Source: Symsagittifera roscoffensis (taxonomy: Eukaryota; Xenacoelomorpha; Acoela; Convolutidae). From it: a stretch of 62,000 nt of DNA. Every line of letters starts with the position of its first letter. The stretch's first letter is position 1. Both the position numbers and the translations under genes were made by a program. Where the stretch lies: assembly GCF_963678635.1 (NCBI RefSeq), contig NC_087067.1, positions 13,777,018 to 13,839,017 on the forward strand. Reading direction: 5' to 3'. The notes below the pieces were generated by a model. That model did not search any database, had not been told where the DNA came from, and worked only from the letters and a program-made list of their open reading frames with translations. Below are positions 30,501-42,563 of the stretch, in pieces.

Positions 30501-33500
30501 AAAAACTCTTTCAAAATTTAAAAAAAAAATTTTGTGCGAAAAATTGAAAAAAAAACTTTTTGAAAACTAGTTTTTTTTAAATTTTATTGTTAATTTTAGT
30601 AAACCATTAACCAACTCATTAAACTTTTACGCGTCCGTTTAGTTGTATTATATTACGTAGAAAAAAGAAACAATTTTTTTTTCTGAAAATGTGGTCGGAA
30701 CATTCTGTGCTAATTGCAGAGCAACAGGCTATCCTAAGTTTCAGATGAAATTAATATTTATAATTTGCATTAATTAACATAAAAATATCTTTTAGCGTTT
30801 AAACAGATAAATGTGTATGCAGTGCTCGTTTACATTTTACCGACAAAACGAACAGCATTGGTGTTTTGAAACGCGTTTTTCTGAAATTTGGTTAAGGGTA
30901 GACGGAAAATGAAGAAAACAGAAGTTGTTTAGAATTGTACCTCACAATATAATTTGTGAAACATGGACCTAACCTTTTAACCAAAATTGGGGCATTTTTG
31001 ATTTTGTCTGTTAATCAACTATGAAGCTGAAACAATTTAGTTACTTGATGAGAATGAGAAATCAATCGTTGTCTTTTTTACAGAACAACAAAATTTAAGA
31101 AGGGTTAAACCTCCAAAATTATATGTAAGTGAAAAGTTTGTTACTTGATAGTCAAAAAAGTCATCTTTACCAATTCAATCTCAAAATCTTTGCGTAACAA
31201 CAATTTTTAAGCTTTTCGCCCATAATTTTCGGGGAGTTAACCAACCTAAATCTTTCTTGGACTGTGTAAGACTTCTTTTGGTATAGTTTTCTTGTCTTTG
31301 GACTTTTTTGTTTTAGCGTTATTTTTGAATAACTCAAAGAGCAAAAATGATCGATTTTTGGGGCAAAAATTTGGCTCCGAATTTCACAAAATAGTTTGCC
31401 CGTGCACCACCAAAATTCTGGTAAAATTCTAGATAACTTCTGTTTTCTTCAGCTTCGGTCTAACTTTAACCCAATTTAGAAAAACTTGTTTAAAAAATCC
31501 GATGTTGCTTGTTTTGACCGGATAATTTAAATCAGTCTTGTATATTACACACGTTAAATGTTTTAGTATCAATCAAATCGATAAAAAAAAGTAGAAAACT
31601 TAAAATGACCTTTTTACGCTGAACCTTTTCTGATACCAGCCAATTTGAGCTGGCATATACAAACATTGAGCTTCCAGGCTACTTCAAAACCAAGACAAAA
31701 ATTTATTATCATTATCCCGCCATGCTTGAAAATTTAGTCCAAAATATTCATAGCGTGCCCTTTTACTCAATGCTTGAGTTATCTCACCTAATGAACAAAC
31801 TCAAAAACTGTTCAAGCTTCTCAATAAATCAAAGAAACTTAAGTTTATTTTCGAGGATTCTTGAACGTTTTTATGAACAAAAACAATACGATTCAATAGT
31901 CACACCAAGTTGACAAAACAGACTTTGATTGTTTTCAAAAGCTATAATTGAATGTAGTTTGAATGATAAACTTACGCAAAAGTGAAGCCTCTTTTTGCAT
32001 AATGATCTTCAAAATATCAATTTGTCCGTTTCTAGCTGCAATATGGGCACAGCTGGCGCCACGATTTGAAGTCAGTTTCAAATCAGCTCCTTGGTCCAAA
32101 AGTTTGGTGAAAACTTCACTTTTGTGACCAGATCCACATGCCAGAATCAAAGCTGTCAGGCCTGATGAGTTTTGAAGGTCCAGGTTTGGATTTAGACTCA
32201 GGACTGTCTCAATTGTTTGAATGTTACCTGTTTTTATGGCTGTCATAAGGGGCGTTTCTAATTTGTCTCGCATTGGTCGATCTAAACAGAAAAGACCTCT
32301 TGAAACGAAAGAAATTTATTTAAAAGTTTTTGTAATTTGGCAAAAGTTTTGTTGTTTTAATAAGAATCAAGATGTATAGTTTTTCTCCCGGTGGTATTAA
32401 ATAGTAAATTCATTAAGGGCGCTAGTGCAGTCTCTAACTATCAAAAATTTTTCAACAACGCTGTTATCCGCGGAAAATGCCTGAGGATCATAAAATGTTT
32501 TCGAATAGTCCGTACATGGTCCTTTCTTTGCGGATAGGCAGTCTTATAACTTAAATAACGTGTGTTATTGTAAATGTTTGAGAAGTTGATATTTAAAATC
32601 ATGATGAAATATATTTCAGTTCTAAAAAAAATAGGTTTAGACAGAATTTCGACCAAATCCGTGTCAGGGTCTAATTTACGATTTATCATTGTTTCGTGTG
32701 TGGTTGTGAAATTTTCTTAAGGTCGACCAAAATGAAACACTATAAAAACATTTTAAAAACTCACTTATGTCGGCTCCTTTCTCCGCCAGAAACTGGATCA
32801 CAGAGTGTTTTCCATTTGAAATTGCCTCATGCAAACAGCCCCACCCGTCTGAACTGATTTCACCGATTAAAGATGGCTCAAAATCTAAGAGAAGTTCCAG
32901 TACATTCTGTGCGCCGTGGCGAGCCGCTAGGTGAATTACGCCACAACCTAAAAATTACGGAATTTTAAAATGGTGTTTTTTTTCTGTTTTTTTTATTTGA
33001 TACAATACGTGTTTCCGAAATCTAATCGTGGGTTAAAATTGATTGGATTCTTTTTTCAACAAAAAAATAACAAAAATAGATTCAACAAAAAAATAAACTA
33101 ATACTAATTTTCTCAAAAGTTGAGTTCTTTTCAACTGATAAAGCCGGTTTGTATCTGAAAACTTACACCTTTGCTGGCATGTAATCAATCTTACCTTTTC
33201 TTGACTTCAGTTTCGGGTCAGCACCGTGTTTCAAAAGTGTCTTGCAAAACTCAAGCATTCCCTTTGCGGCCGAAATGTGCAACAAACCCAGCCCTAATTC
33301 TGGGTTTAAATTGTTCACTTCAGAGCTGCTCGTTTTCAGCCATTCTTCTAATTTAGTCACGTCTTTAGACTTGATCAAAGTCCAGGGAAATTCAATGTAA
33401 GCGGTAGAACTGGACATCAAAGTTCCCTCCAAATTCTGAGAATCGTTTTTTGGCGGCAACAATTCGGGAATTGTTGTTGGTTTTTTCAGCAATTTGCTTT

Positions 33501-33654
33501 GAATTGTGGAACTATTTTTTGAAGCTGGAGTGGAATTTGTGGTAAAAAGCGCAGGTGATCCACGTACAGATGAATTGTTCCATGTTTTCAACGCTGTAGC
33601 GTTGCGGCTTATTCTATGGGACTCAATATTATGTGATTTCATAACAGAAACCAT
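27591..33654 (-). CDS. Ankyrin-repeat and TIR-domain protein, four exons
   Basis: Exons on the minus strand: 33195-33654 (ATG at 33654), 32765-32947, 31976-32281, 27591-28438. Donors are GTAAGA, GTGAGT and GTAAGT; all acceptors end in AG. Phases agree and the sum is 1797 nt, giving 598 residues. An N-terminal Ser/Thr-rich region of about 85 residues is followed by 8-9 ankyrin repeats (about 90-400; for example GVIHLAARHG, GNTALHLAARK), and repeats run cleanly across every splice junction, which supports the model. A linker leads to a C-terminal TIR domain (about 456-570) with VFLSYSWADG, and with ARSEFHLAKLW carrying the glutamate (about 528) at the position of the TIR NADase catalytic residue. 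A cytosolic innate-immune or cell-death sensor/effector is the likeliest role by family. Intron 3 is 3.5 kb and contains a transposon fragment. An upstream non-coding exon is possible. Confidence 0.88.
30165..30745. mobile_element. Diverged fragment of the 1.6-kb TIR element, inside intron 3
   Basis: Aligns patchily with 44865-45345. Shared blocks include TTCGGG(A/T)GTGTTTTA, GCAAAATCA, GTTRAAGCCCTT and the terminal GGTCGGAACATTYTGTGC at 30693. No left terminal repeat is recognised nearby, so this copy is partial or badly decayed. Confidence 0.6.
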
Positions 33655-34567
33655 ATTGATTTTTTTTTCAACCAAAAAAGCACGTTTTTTGTTCAATTTT
33701 TACGTTAGGCAATTTGCAAAATAAAAAAAAATAGGAAATGTTTTTTTTTCAATCAGTAAAACACTCAGAAAAAGAGTCAAAAACTATTTTGACCGAGGTT
33801 GAAGACTTAATGTAAAACAAAATAAAGTAAAATGATCTCTTTTGCGTTTATTTTTGAAGTTTTCTATTGTTCAAACTGTCGTCAAAAAGACCAAGGGCCA
33901 TTCGTCGGCAAAACAATGAAACCAAATTATGAGATACTTTCAAAGGTATGCAAAAGAAGTAATATACATTAATGATATTTTCGAGCTAGCTTGTAAAAAG
34001 CATGGGCTGGGATATATATAAAAAACACAAATCAAATAATGAAGCTTGCTTTCAAAGTTGCTTTTATTAAACGCCGCAGCTTAAACGTCTCAGTAACTTC
34101 AAACAGTTAATTATTTTATGATCAAAGCAAAAGATTTCTCAAGTGGTAAAATTTTATTCAATGATACACGGTCTTACGCTTTCAGCAAACTCTTCCAAAA
34201 ATTTTCAACTGAAAAAAAAAACATCATTAACAAGACTGCTCATTTCAATGTAACACTCTTAATTTTCAGATTGCCCTTATTCTGCTTGAAGTAAACATGC
34301 GTTGAAAGTTTCAAAAATAATGACAAAAATGTTGAATTTTTTTTGAAAATCTTCCGCTCACATCTCAACGTGAAGTACGAAATGTTTGCATCAATGAATG
34401 CAGTATTTGGATACACGCGTCAAATGATTGCAGTACAAAAACGCGCGTCAAATTACTTGTGATCGAAACATGTAATGCCAGGGATTATACTTTTCTTGTG
34501 ATCCAAAGTTTGAAACAAAAATACTAAGGAGTAGAGAGTCAATAGCAACTTAATTTTTTTTGAGTTT
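33655..34567. other. Upstream of the ankyrin-TIR gene, nothing recognised
   Basis: AT-rich. It should contain the gene's promoter and any 5' non-coding exon, but I see no diagnostic element. Confidence 0.4.
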
Positions 34568-34790
34568 TTACGCAGACGGTTAGTATCAAGACAAATCTCT
34601 CAATGCTTTGACTCCTCTTCAAGTTAAAACATCTTTGTTAAGATTATTTGTAAGAATTTTCCCCTCCTACGCCTTGTTTTTTGCACGTAGAAATAATTCT
34701 CATCTAAAAAGCGTTATTTGGACCAATCAGTTTAATTATTTGATTAAATTTTGAGCATGAAGAATTCTCAGCTTGCGTCAGACATTTCCT
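34568..34790. mobile_element. Half copy of the fold-back MITE
   Basis: ACGCAGACGG...AAATCTCTCAATGCTTTGAC...AAGCGTTATTTGGACC matches the left arm of the element at 34878 and, in reverse complement, its right arm. The other half is missing. Confidence 0.7.
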
Positions 34791-34877
34791 TTCTAAGAAA
34801 TTAATCAAAAAGGTTACACTAGTTTTCATAAGTAATCTAACTATAGGTGTTTTTTGATGAGTAGTCTTTTTTGAGGA

Positions 34878-35286
34878 TTAACGCAGACGGCTTGTATCAA
34901 GGCAAATCTCTGAATGTTTTGACCACTCAACAAAATAAAACATCCATAATTAGATTATTTAAGTAAAAAAATTCCTCTCACGCTTTGTTAATTACACAAT
35001 AGAATATTTCTCATCCACAAAGCGTTATTTGGACCATTTAATGTAACTCTTTTGATTCTTTTCTGAGCAAGGAGATCTCTGATGCAAGCTGAAAATTCTC
35101 CTTGCTCAAAATTGAATCAAGTGAGTTAAATTGGTTGGTCCAAATAACGCCTTTTTGATGAGAAATATTTCTATGTGCAATTAACAAGATGTAGGAGGGA
35201 ATTTTTTTTATAAATATAATTTAATTAAAGGTGTTTTATTTTGAAGAGGAGTCAAAGCATTGAGAGATTGATAGACGCCGTGTTAA
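34878..35286. mobile_element. Fold-back MITE with about 200-bp inverted arms
   Basis: Starts TTAACGCAGACGG and ends GACGCCGTGTTAA. The two arms are inverted copies meeting near 35085, where GAGCAAGGAGA and TCTCCTTGCTC form the centre. GGTCCAAATAACGC and AAAGCGTTATTTGGACC are internal matching blocks. No coding capacity. Confidence 0.8.
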
Positions 35287-38200
35287 ACCTTAAAAAACAA
35301 AGTTGATATTGATACTATACTTTTTAGTATTTTTTTTCAACTTTTCTGAAATCTCGTAGTCTCTCGTTTTGTCCGCAAAATATTAGAACAAAAATTGTAT
35401 CTACCTTCAGCCAAATTCTGATGACATTTTTAATCAAATGACCTTTAAATTTTTTAAAACGATCATTCAGGAAAATAAAATAGAAAACGGACTATAAAGA
35501 CTTTCTTATACAACTTTAATTTAACCTAAAGCATGGTATTTTCCCCTCAATGGGATTTTACAGAGTGTTGGATTCAGAATTTACTATAAATAAAGATTGC
35601 CAAAAAAAAGAAGAAAACACCACTTGTGCTAATTATTCCGGCTAACACTTTTTGTACATCTAGCGAGCGCAAAAAAATCAAATAGTTTAGAAAATGCGCG
35701 ATTGAGTCAAGCTATACAGTCAAAAAAACTTGTAGTTATGACAAATCTTCAATGTTTATCCAGCAAGGCCAATAAATATATTTTTTTCCAAAAACAAAAA
35801 AACTTTCAGACCTTATTTTTAAGGCTAAAAAAGCAATTGGAGCCTTCAACATTGGTTCGAAACTGGTGGCAACCTGCTAGTGACACTACACTTGATGCAG
35901 TTTCTACTATAGGTAAAATTTGGCATTTCTCTGATACTCTGGCATACCGTAGACCGATGAAATTTAAGAAATTGTCCTTACCGATTTCTTAAGCAGCAAA
36001 TATTATACCAAAAAACGTAATATTGGTTCTCTCACCCATAACAAGTAGTTTCTTTAACAAAAAAAAAAGAGAAAAATTGACAAAAAATTAGCGTTTCCAG
36101 ATATGAACATAAATTTCAAAGTGTTTGGATGCTTGAGGCTTTGGTTGTTTTTTTAAACAATTTTTAGCTTCTGAAAGACGACTTGTCATACAGTTCGTCT
36201 ATTTACATATTTTTAGCATTCCTTTCGAGAGCCCAAAAAGAACAACTAAAATTGAACGTTTCTCTTATCTGTAATACTTAATAAAAGTTGTTTAAATGTT
36301 TGATGCTTTGAATTTTCTCTTAACGTATAGTAATCAAGGTCTGGAAACAAAAAAACGCTTATAGCATATTCAAAAACAAAACCACACAATGAACTGGATC
36401 TTTTTGCCGTCTGCGTGATCAATGAAAACTTGAAAAATAGCAGTTTTAACAGTTAATTTGAGAATAGAGTTAATTGGAGAATAGATTTTTTTAACCGTTA
36501 ATTAGAGAACAAAATTTTGGAGTCAAACCCGTTTTCTTTGATTTTTTAACTTTAAAAAATTAGATACTTTTTGCTAGCAATACGTCGATTTACAATCAAT
36601 AAAACTTTACAATTTTTTTCAAATCATTAAAAAACGCTCGCTGACAGGTCACAGCGCTTAATAAGCAGCTTGAGTTCCAGGGAAGGGTTTCCACTACTTT
36701 CTGAAGTAAAAATTTCAACCAATTAAAATCGAGCAATTTAACCAAATTTAAATTAAACTCTGATTCGATTTTTTTTTTAAAGTTTAATTTCAAGTCGGAA
36801 GAAAAATGCTCCAGGGAGTCTAGAAAATAAGACGAAAAGCAAAAAAGACAAGACCAAAATTTGAATTTAGACGTCGATGCAAAAATGGAAACTACGAAGT
36901 TGGACGTAATTGTATTTTTAACTTGGTGAAATTTTTTTACTGATTAAAGTTAACTTTCTTTGACTATAATTAGTTTTTGCTCGAGCTTTTTTAAATCCAA
37001 ACCAATTTTTCACATGTCACAATTGTACAATTTTTCATTTCAAAATGCTTTCTAATTCTTGAATTAACGTTTTATAAATCATTCATAAAAAAATTTTTGA
37101 TATGCAAAGAGATTATAAGCACTTTTTGCATTAGTGAAAATTTGTTCGAAGCAATAATTCGTCCAAAATGCTAGTTTTGCGAATAACATTTAACGTTCAA
37201 ATTCCGTTTTACTGGAGCCAACTAATATGCTTGTCGTCTAATTTCCTAACCACCTCCAGAGGTACTTACAATTTGACAATAAATTTTTCAATTTATGTCT
37301 ATTGACCAGGTTACTCAAAATGAAAAATCTAAAATATTGATTAATTTCTCCGGTATATATGTTTTATTCGGTGATTTTAAGAATTCCACAAAAAACATAT
37401 TTTTCCCCGAAATTCTTGATTCTCCGGGTGGGTAAAGGGATTATTACATGGATTTTTAAACTGGGTGATAGTTTTATGGCATTTTGACATACTTCTTCAG
37501 GTAATACTTTTATTGGCGCCTCAAATCAGGTCAAAATACTGAACAGTTTATTGACGAGCAATTAAGACTAAGATCAATTCAGATTATTTATTTTAAAACG
37601 TCCTCAAGATTTGACAGCACATAGCATTTCATTTGAATCAATTTTGCATAAATTTGCAATTGGTTTGATCAGTTCAAACTGTTTTTGAGATTAAACAAGA
37701 AATTAAATTAAAATTTATTTAAAATCGTCCTCAGTAATGATTTCAGAGCCAATCTTTGTTATTTGCAGTGCTTTCAATTGGTATTAACACGAAACCGATA
37801 AGTAAACGCTTTGATTTAAACCGTTAACGTAAGGTTTAATCAGAAAGGCACTTTCTTCGTGTAATTTTTACACCTTTGCTGGAAAAACATCAGTTTTTGA
37901 AATCACGTTTTTGCAAATTTTTTTTTTATATATTATAAAAACAATCTAAAAAACCAATTGTCCACTTTGAAGAATTTAATTATAACTGGCTTTAATTCAT
38001 CTGAATCAATTTTAACGCCATGTTATTTTAGAATTATTTTAGAGAAACAAAATTTGTGTCTTAAGAAGAAACTGTCGCAAATTAAATCAATAAAATTGGT
38101 TTAGCAAGCTGAATAATACCATCGATTAGTTTGTTATTTCAAAAACTGACTGACATCTGAAAATCTGCATTAAACCTTTTCATAATCCCAAATCTTTTTT

Positions 38201-40054
38201 GATACTCTAATCGGTACTTAGTTCGGAAAACGTCTTTTTAAGTCGATTTATCTTGAGTTAAAGAAAATCGAGAACCAAACGGAGCCTCAACATCATTTGA
38301 TGGTACAGATTGTATTTTTGTATTTATTTACCATAACAATAGCCAACTAGTTACAAACATATACAGAGGTTTGGAAGAGCTCTTTTGTTTCTTAAGAGAT
38401 CCTGTTTGTTATTGATAGATTGTTATCTCTAATCATACGGATTTGTCTTGATAGTTCTTGTTATAAAATCTTCAGAGGGATTGATGAAGTATTTGCCAAA
38501 TAATTATTTTATGTTTGTTCGTTTAAATCCGAAGCACAAAAAGGCATTTTAAGAGGTCAAATATTTAAGCATCTAGACTCTTTGGCGTTTTTTCTTCTCA
38601 ATAACTTGAATTAATTTCTTAATTTCAGTTTGTTTTATAATTAATTAGACTACCAGGATTTGATGCAGATTTTATAATTTGTAAGTATTAGTTTTATTTT
38701 AAAGTTTAGACCAATTTTCTTTTTCTCTGATATGACAAAAGGCTCAAGAAAAGCCAAAACTTGAAAATCATGACTAAAATCAGAGGCAAACTTAGCGGGC
38801 AAGGGGGTATGAAGTTCTTCATCTTCTTCGGGAGTTGAACTCCTTCCACTTTTGCACCATTTTACGACGTTTTTGAAACGATTTTTGGTCGATCAGATCC
38901 AGATTTTCCCTAAAAAGCTTTTGTTGCCAATGTACACTAGCATTAAGATACAGCTCATCAAAATGCGAGCCATGTGACATCTTAAAACTATTTTCCCAAT
39001 TTGGCTGCCCCTATAAATTGTCTCGAAAAGTTCTGAAAATCAGCATCTTTACATGCGGATCATAAAAAGCATCGCATATTCTGGCAGTTTCGTACAAGAA
39101 GCCTTATGATTTTTTTTAAAATTCATTTGCAAACCGCGCTGATTTAAATTCAATTTTTCATTTTTCAGTCAGTAAAATTCCAAAACTGAGGGCATTTTAT
39201 AATTGGCTTTTAAAATTTTTTTTTCATAGAACTGTACTTGAAAAATATTGAAATATTTCTCACCCTGGGTTTCTAGTTCATCAAACTTATGGAGTTTCAT
39301 GGATAGCAATCAATTATATTGGATTTTTTTTCAGTCACTAAAATAATCGAAATCAATCGATTATAGTCAAATAAAAAGTAAAATATAATACTTCTTTCAT
39401 TTAAAAAACCCATTTTAATCAATTATAATTAATTATAATGATTTATGATTTCATTCTGAATTAAGTCCAAAATTTTCAAAAACAGTGCAATCTAATCGAA
39501 TTTTGACAGTTTTTGTGGCTCAAGACGTTTCATTTATTTCGGCTCTAAAAATCATTTTTTTCCAATCATTCTATTCCCAAATTTTTGAACAAACTTTTTT
39601 TTCTCCATTTTGCTGATCATCATTGACCCTTCCTTATCCAATTTACTTCCCTTTTTGTTGCTCTCCCTTTTTGATCTCGCATTGACCCTCGCCTCCAAAA
39701 AGGGGGAGTGTTGGTGGGGTTGTACATGGGGCTGAACGCATTCGTTCGGGTTATTGATTTGCAGAACACTGCAAAGCGTGGAATAAACAATTGACATCTA
39801 AAACAAAGATCCAATTACGTTAAATTTATGAACAGAGACCAATCGATTATATTGAAAAAAGTATTATAATCAATTGTTATGAAATACAATGGATTTTTCA
39901 AAATTTGAAAAAAGTATTTTGAAGCTCCCTAAAAATTTATTTTAAAGATTAAATTGGTCAAAATAATTCATTATATCTGTTAAGTTTTTTGCCAAAATTT
40001 TTTTTTTCATTTTTTAAATAATGCTTTCAAACGATATTTCCAACATATGAAGCT
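35287..40054. other. Intergenic DNA, no confident gene
   Basis: AT-rich throughout. One stretch at about 35808-35911 is bounded by CTTTCAG and GTAAAAT and is open on the plus strand. It could be an exon (LRLKKQLEPSTLVRNWWQ...) but has no recognisable partner exons. A minus-strand frame at 39552-39797 is listed separately. Confidence 0.4.
39552..39797 (-). CDS. Possible small protein or exon (81 codons)
   Basis: ATG-started frame of 81 codons, polar and lysine-rich toward the C-terminus (MISKMEKKKFVQKFGNRMIGKK). Its start directly follows TTTTAG, so it may instead be a downstream exon read in another phase. Base composition is less AT-rich than the surroundings. Not recognised. Confidence 0.25.
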   Translation of the reverse strand: MSIVYSTLCSVLQINNPNECVQPHVQPHQHSPFLEARVNARSKRESNKKGSKLDKEGSMMISKMEKKKFVQKFGNRMIGKK

Positions 40055-40093
40055 CAGTCGGAACAGTCAAGGCTTCGTTACGAGCAGTCTTGC
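40055..40093. repeat. 3' end module of Helentron-like repeat
   Basis: CAGTCGGAACAGTCAAGGC...ACGAGCAGTCTTG, the end module of the repeat family, abutting the start of the next full copy at 40094 head to tail. Confidence 0.7.
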
Positions 40094-40596
40094 TGTTCCG
40101 ACTTTTGATACGAAAGTAAAGGAACATTTGTGCTCGGGGTGGGTTTTTTTCTTCAGACAAACTTCGACTTTTTAACTAGCCATTTTTGACGGAATTTTTT
40201 TATATCATTCAAAAGGTAATGTTTTCCTGAGCTTAAGTTTGACCTGTGATTGTTTTTCGTAAACTTTTTAAAGATTACCAATTTGGGACAATTAACGCGC
40301 GATATATTTCGCGCTATTAACGCGTAAGCGGAGATTTAACCCTCTTAGAAATCGTTCCAAATTGGTTGAAAGAAGCTTATTTGCCCTAATTGATTTGTTA
40401 CAATTAGCGAAATTTATCGTTTTGTACTTTATATGGCGTGTGGGGGGTTGATTCCATAAAAAAACTTCAAATTTTATTCAAAAAATTTTTTCATTCTATT
40501 TTATTACATTTAATTTTCTATTGTTTTTACTGCTCCATAAACCTTAAAAGGCAGTCGGAACATTCAGGGCTTAGCCGTAATACGAGCAGTCTTGTT
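40094..40596 (+). mobile_element. Helentron-like/MITE repeat, copy 1
   Basis: About 500 bp from TGTTCCGAC to CAGTCTTGTT. The start carries a hairpin like the exact CTTTCG-ATA-CGAAAG of copy 2. The end carries GTCGGAAC, inverted relative to the start, then an imperfect hairpin and ATACGAGCAGTCTTGTT. Shared interior: GCTCGGGGTGGGTTTTTTTCTTCAG, TTAACGCGCGATATATTTCGCGC and ATATGGCGTGTGGGGGG. No coding frame. Confidence 0.75.
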
Positions 40597-42017
40597 ACTG
40601 TTTTTATTTAGATTGAATTTCCGAGCCTTATCAACGCACTACTGTATTAAAGTATGTTTTGTATGAAGTTGAAAATTGCAGTTTCCGAAATCATTCCGTT
40701 TGTGTTTGATCGAAAAGTATATTTTACCACTGCTTGTTGAAGTCTTTTGATTCTTTTCCTTCTTTTTCTTGTTCCATCTGTTGGGTTTCTTAAATCCTGA
40801 AGATAGATATGATTTTTTCCTGCTATGGGGACAGATTGCAGCTGACATTTTCCTTTCATACTAACACTGAAAAAGTCAATTTTTATTTACTGTATTTACA
40901 ATTTTTATAAATAATCGCTATTCGATGAACTATTAAAGGTAAGTATTTTTAAGTCGGCGTGCATGCCTGCTAGTTTTATGTCTTTCAATAAAAACTGTTA
41001 GGAACTAATGTTAATTTCCCTATACCTATACAACAAGTTATTTTTAACCTCATACGCAAAAATTGTTGTCGTTTTGAAAAATAGTTTTGAAGAGGCGTTT
41101 TTAGGCACTTTGGATAATTTGATAGAAAAAATTGCATTTTTTGGTGCGCGATCTCCCCCAACTTTGTTTCTTTTGGCGCAGAAGGCGCCTTTAGAAAAAT
41201 TTTAGGGTCAGTCAGCCAAAATAGGAGGTACTGAAATAGTACCCTCCTAAATCAACTGCTGCAAAAGACAATTTAGAATAATTTTTAAAGTTATAACGGT
41301 GTTTGAATTGAAATCCTATTGGGCTCAAAAAATATTTTCCAAAACTTTTCAAACCCACGTCTGATTAATTTACTTTTTTTTCACTAATTAGTCACAACAT
41401 GAAAATGAACAATCTGAGTATCATGCTGGCTGACTTTTAGCATCTCACATTTTGTTCTAACCCATCAGATGCCAGCAATTTTTATAAAAAAAGTCCATTA
41501 AAATTCCTAAATGGAAAATAAACACCGCCAGTTCCGATTAAAATTCCCTGGCCATATCAAATGCAGCAGGAATAGCCAGACATTGATAGTAACTGGTCTT
41601 GACAGGTAGAATAATATAGATTAAATCCAGTACAAATATTGACTCAATTTGCACATATTATTTTCTTAAAGTATATGCAAAATATTGAGTCTGTCATTTA
41701 CTGGTCAATGATTGCTTAAAGGTCTTCCCTCTCCTGACTAGTCTTGCATGTTGACAAACAGCTCGATGACCTAATTAATAAAAATGTCATCAATAATAAA
41801 ATAATTGAATTGGAAAATTAAAAAGGCGAATACGTTTACACAAGAGTTATTTTGGGATTTAGTCATGTAAATTTGCGATGCGGTTTGCAGTAGGTTTTAA
41901 CATATCTGCATTTTTTTTACAAAGTACAGAGAATGAGGAATTCTGTTTAAAAAAAAACGTCGAAAAATTTACGAAATTCAAGAAACTCTCAGAACCATTT
42001 TTGACTTGCAGAATTAT
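40597..42017. other. Intergenic DNA
   Basis: AT-rich. Apart from the small minus-strand frames at 40639-40859 nothing is recognised. Confidence 0.4.
40639..40859 (-). CDS. Possible small basic protein or first exon
   Basis: Two overlapping ATG frames on the minus strand: MKGKCQLQSVPIAGKN... (70 codons from 40859) and MSAAICPHSRKKSYLSS... (69 codons from 40848), both very basic (RKRRKRIKR, NKKKKEKNQK). A GTAAAA that could act as a donor lies near 40728. It might be the first exon of a gene including the frame at 39552-39797. Low certainty. Confidence 0.2.
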
Positions 42018-42563
42018 TGTTCCGACTTTCGATACGAAAGTAACGGAATATTTGTGCTCGGGGTGGGTTTTTTTTTCTTCAGACAAATTTCGACTTTTTA
42101 ACTAGCCGTTTTTGACGGAATTTTTTTATATCATTCAAAAGGTATTGTTGTCCTGAGCTTAAATTTGAAAAAAATATTTCACCTGTGATCATTTTTCGTA
42201 AAGTTATGAGGGTTTAAAGTTTGCTATTTTGGCCATTTTGACCAATTTGGGACAATTAACGCGCGATGTAATTCGCGCTATTAACGCGTAAGCGGAGATT
42301 TAATCCGTCATATAAATCGTTCCAAATTGGTTGAACGAAGCTTATTTGCCATAATTGATTTGTTACTAGGAGCGAAATTTATTCTTTTGTACTTTATATG
42401 GCGTGTGGGGGATGATTATCATAAAAAATTTCAAATTTTAGAAAAAAAAAATGTCGTTTTATTTTATTTCATTTAATTTTTTTAATGTTATTACTGCTGC
42501 TCCATAAACCTTAAAAGGCAGTCGGAACATTCAGGGCTTCGCCCTGATACGAGCAGTCTTGTT
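42018..42563 (+). mobile_element. Helentron-like/MITE repeat, copy 2
   Basis: 546-bp copy, the cleanest in the window. The 5' end TGTTCCGAC is followed by the perfect hairpin CTTTCGATACGAAAG. The 3' end has the perfect hairpin CAGGGCTTCGCCCTG and then ATACGAGCAGTCTTGTT. It aligns along its length with 40094-40596 and 54123-54790. Confidence 0.8.
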
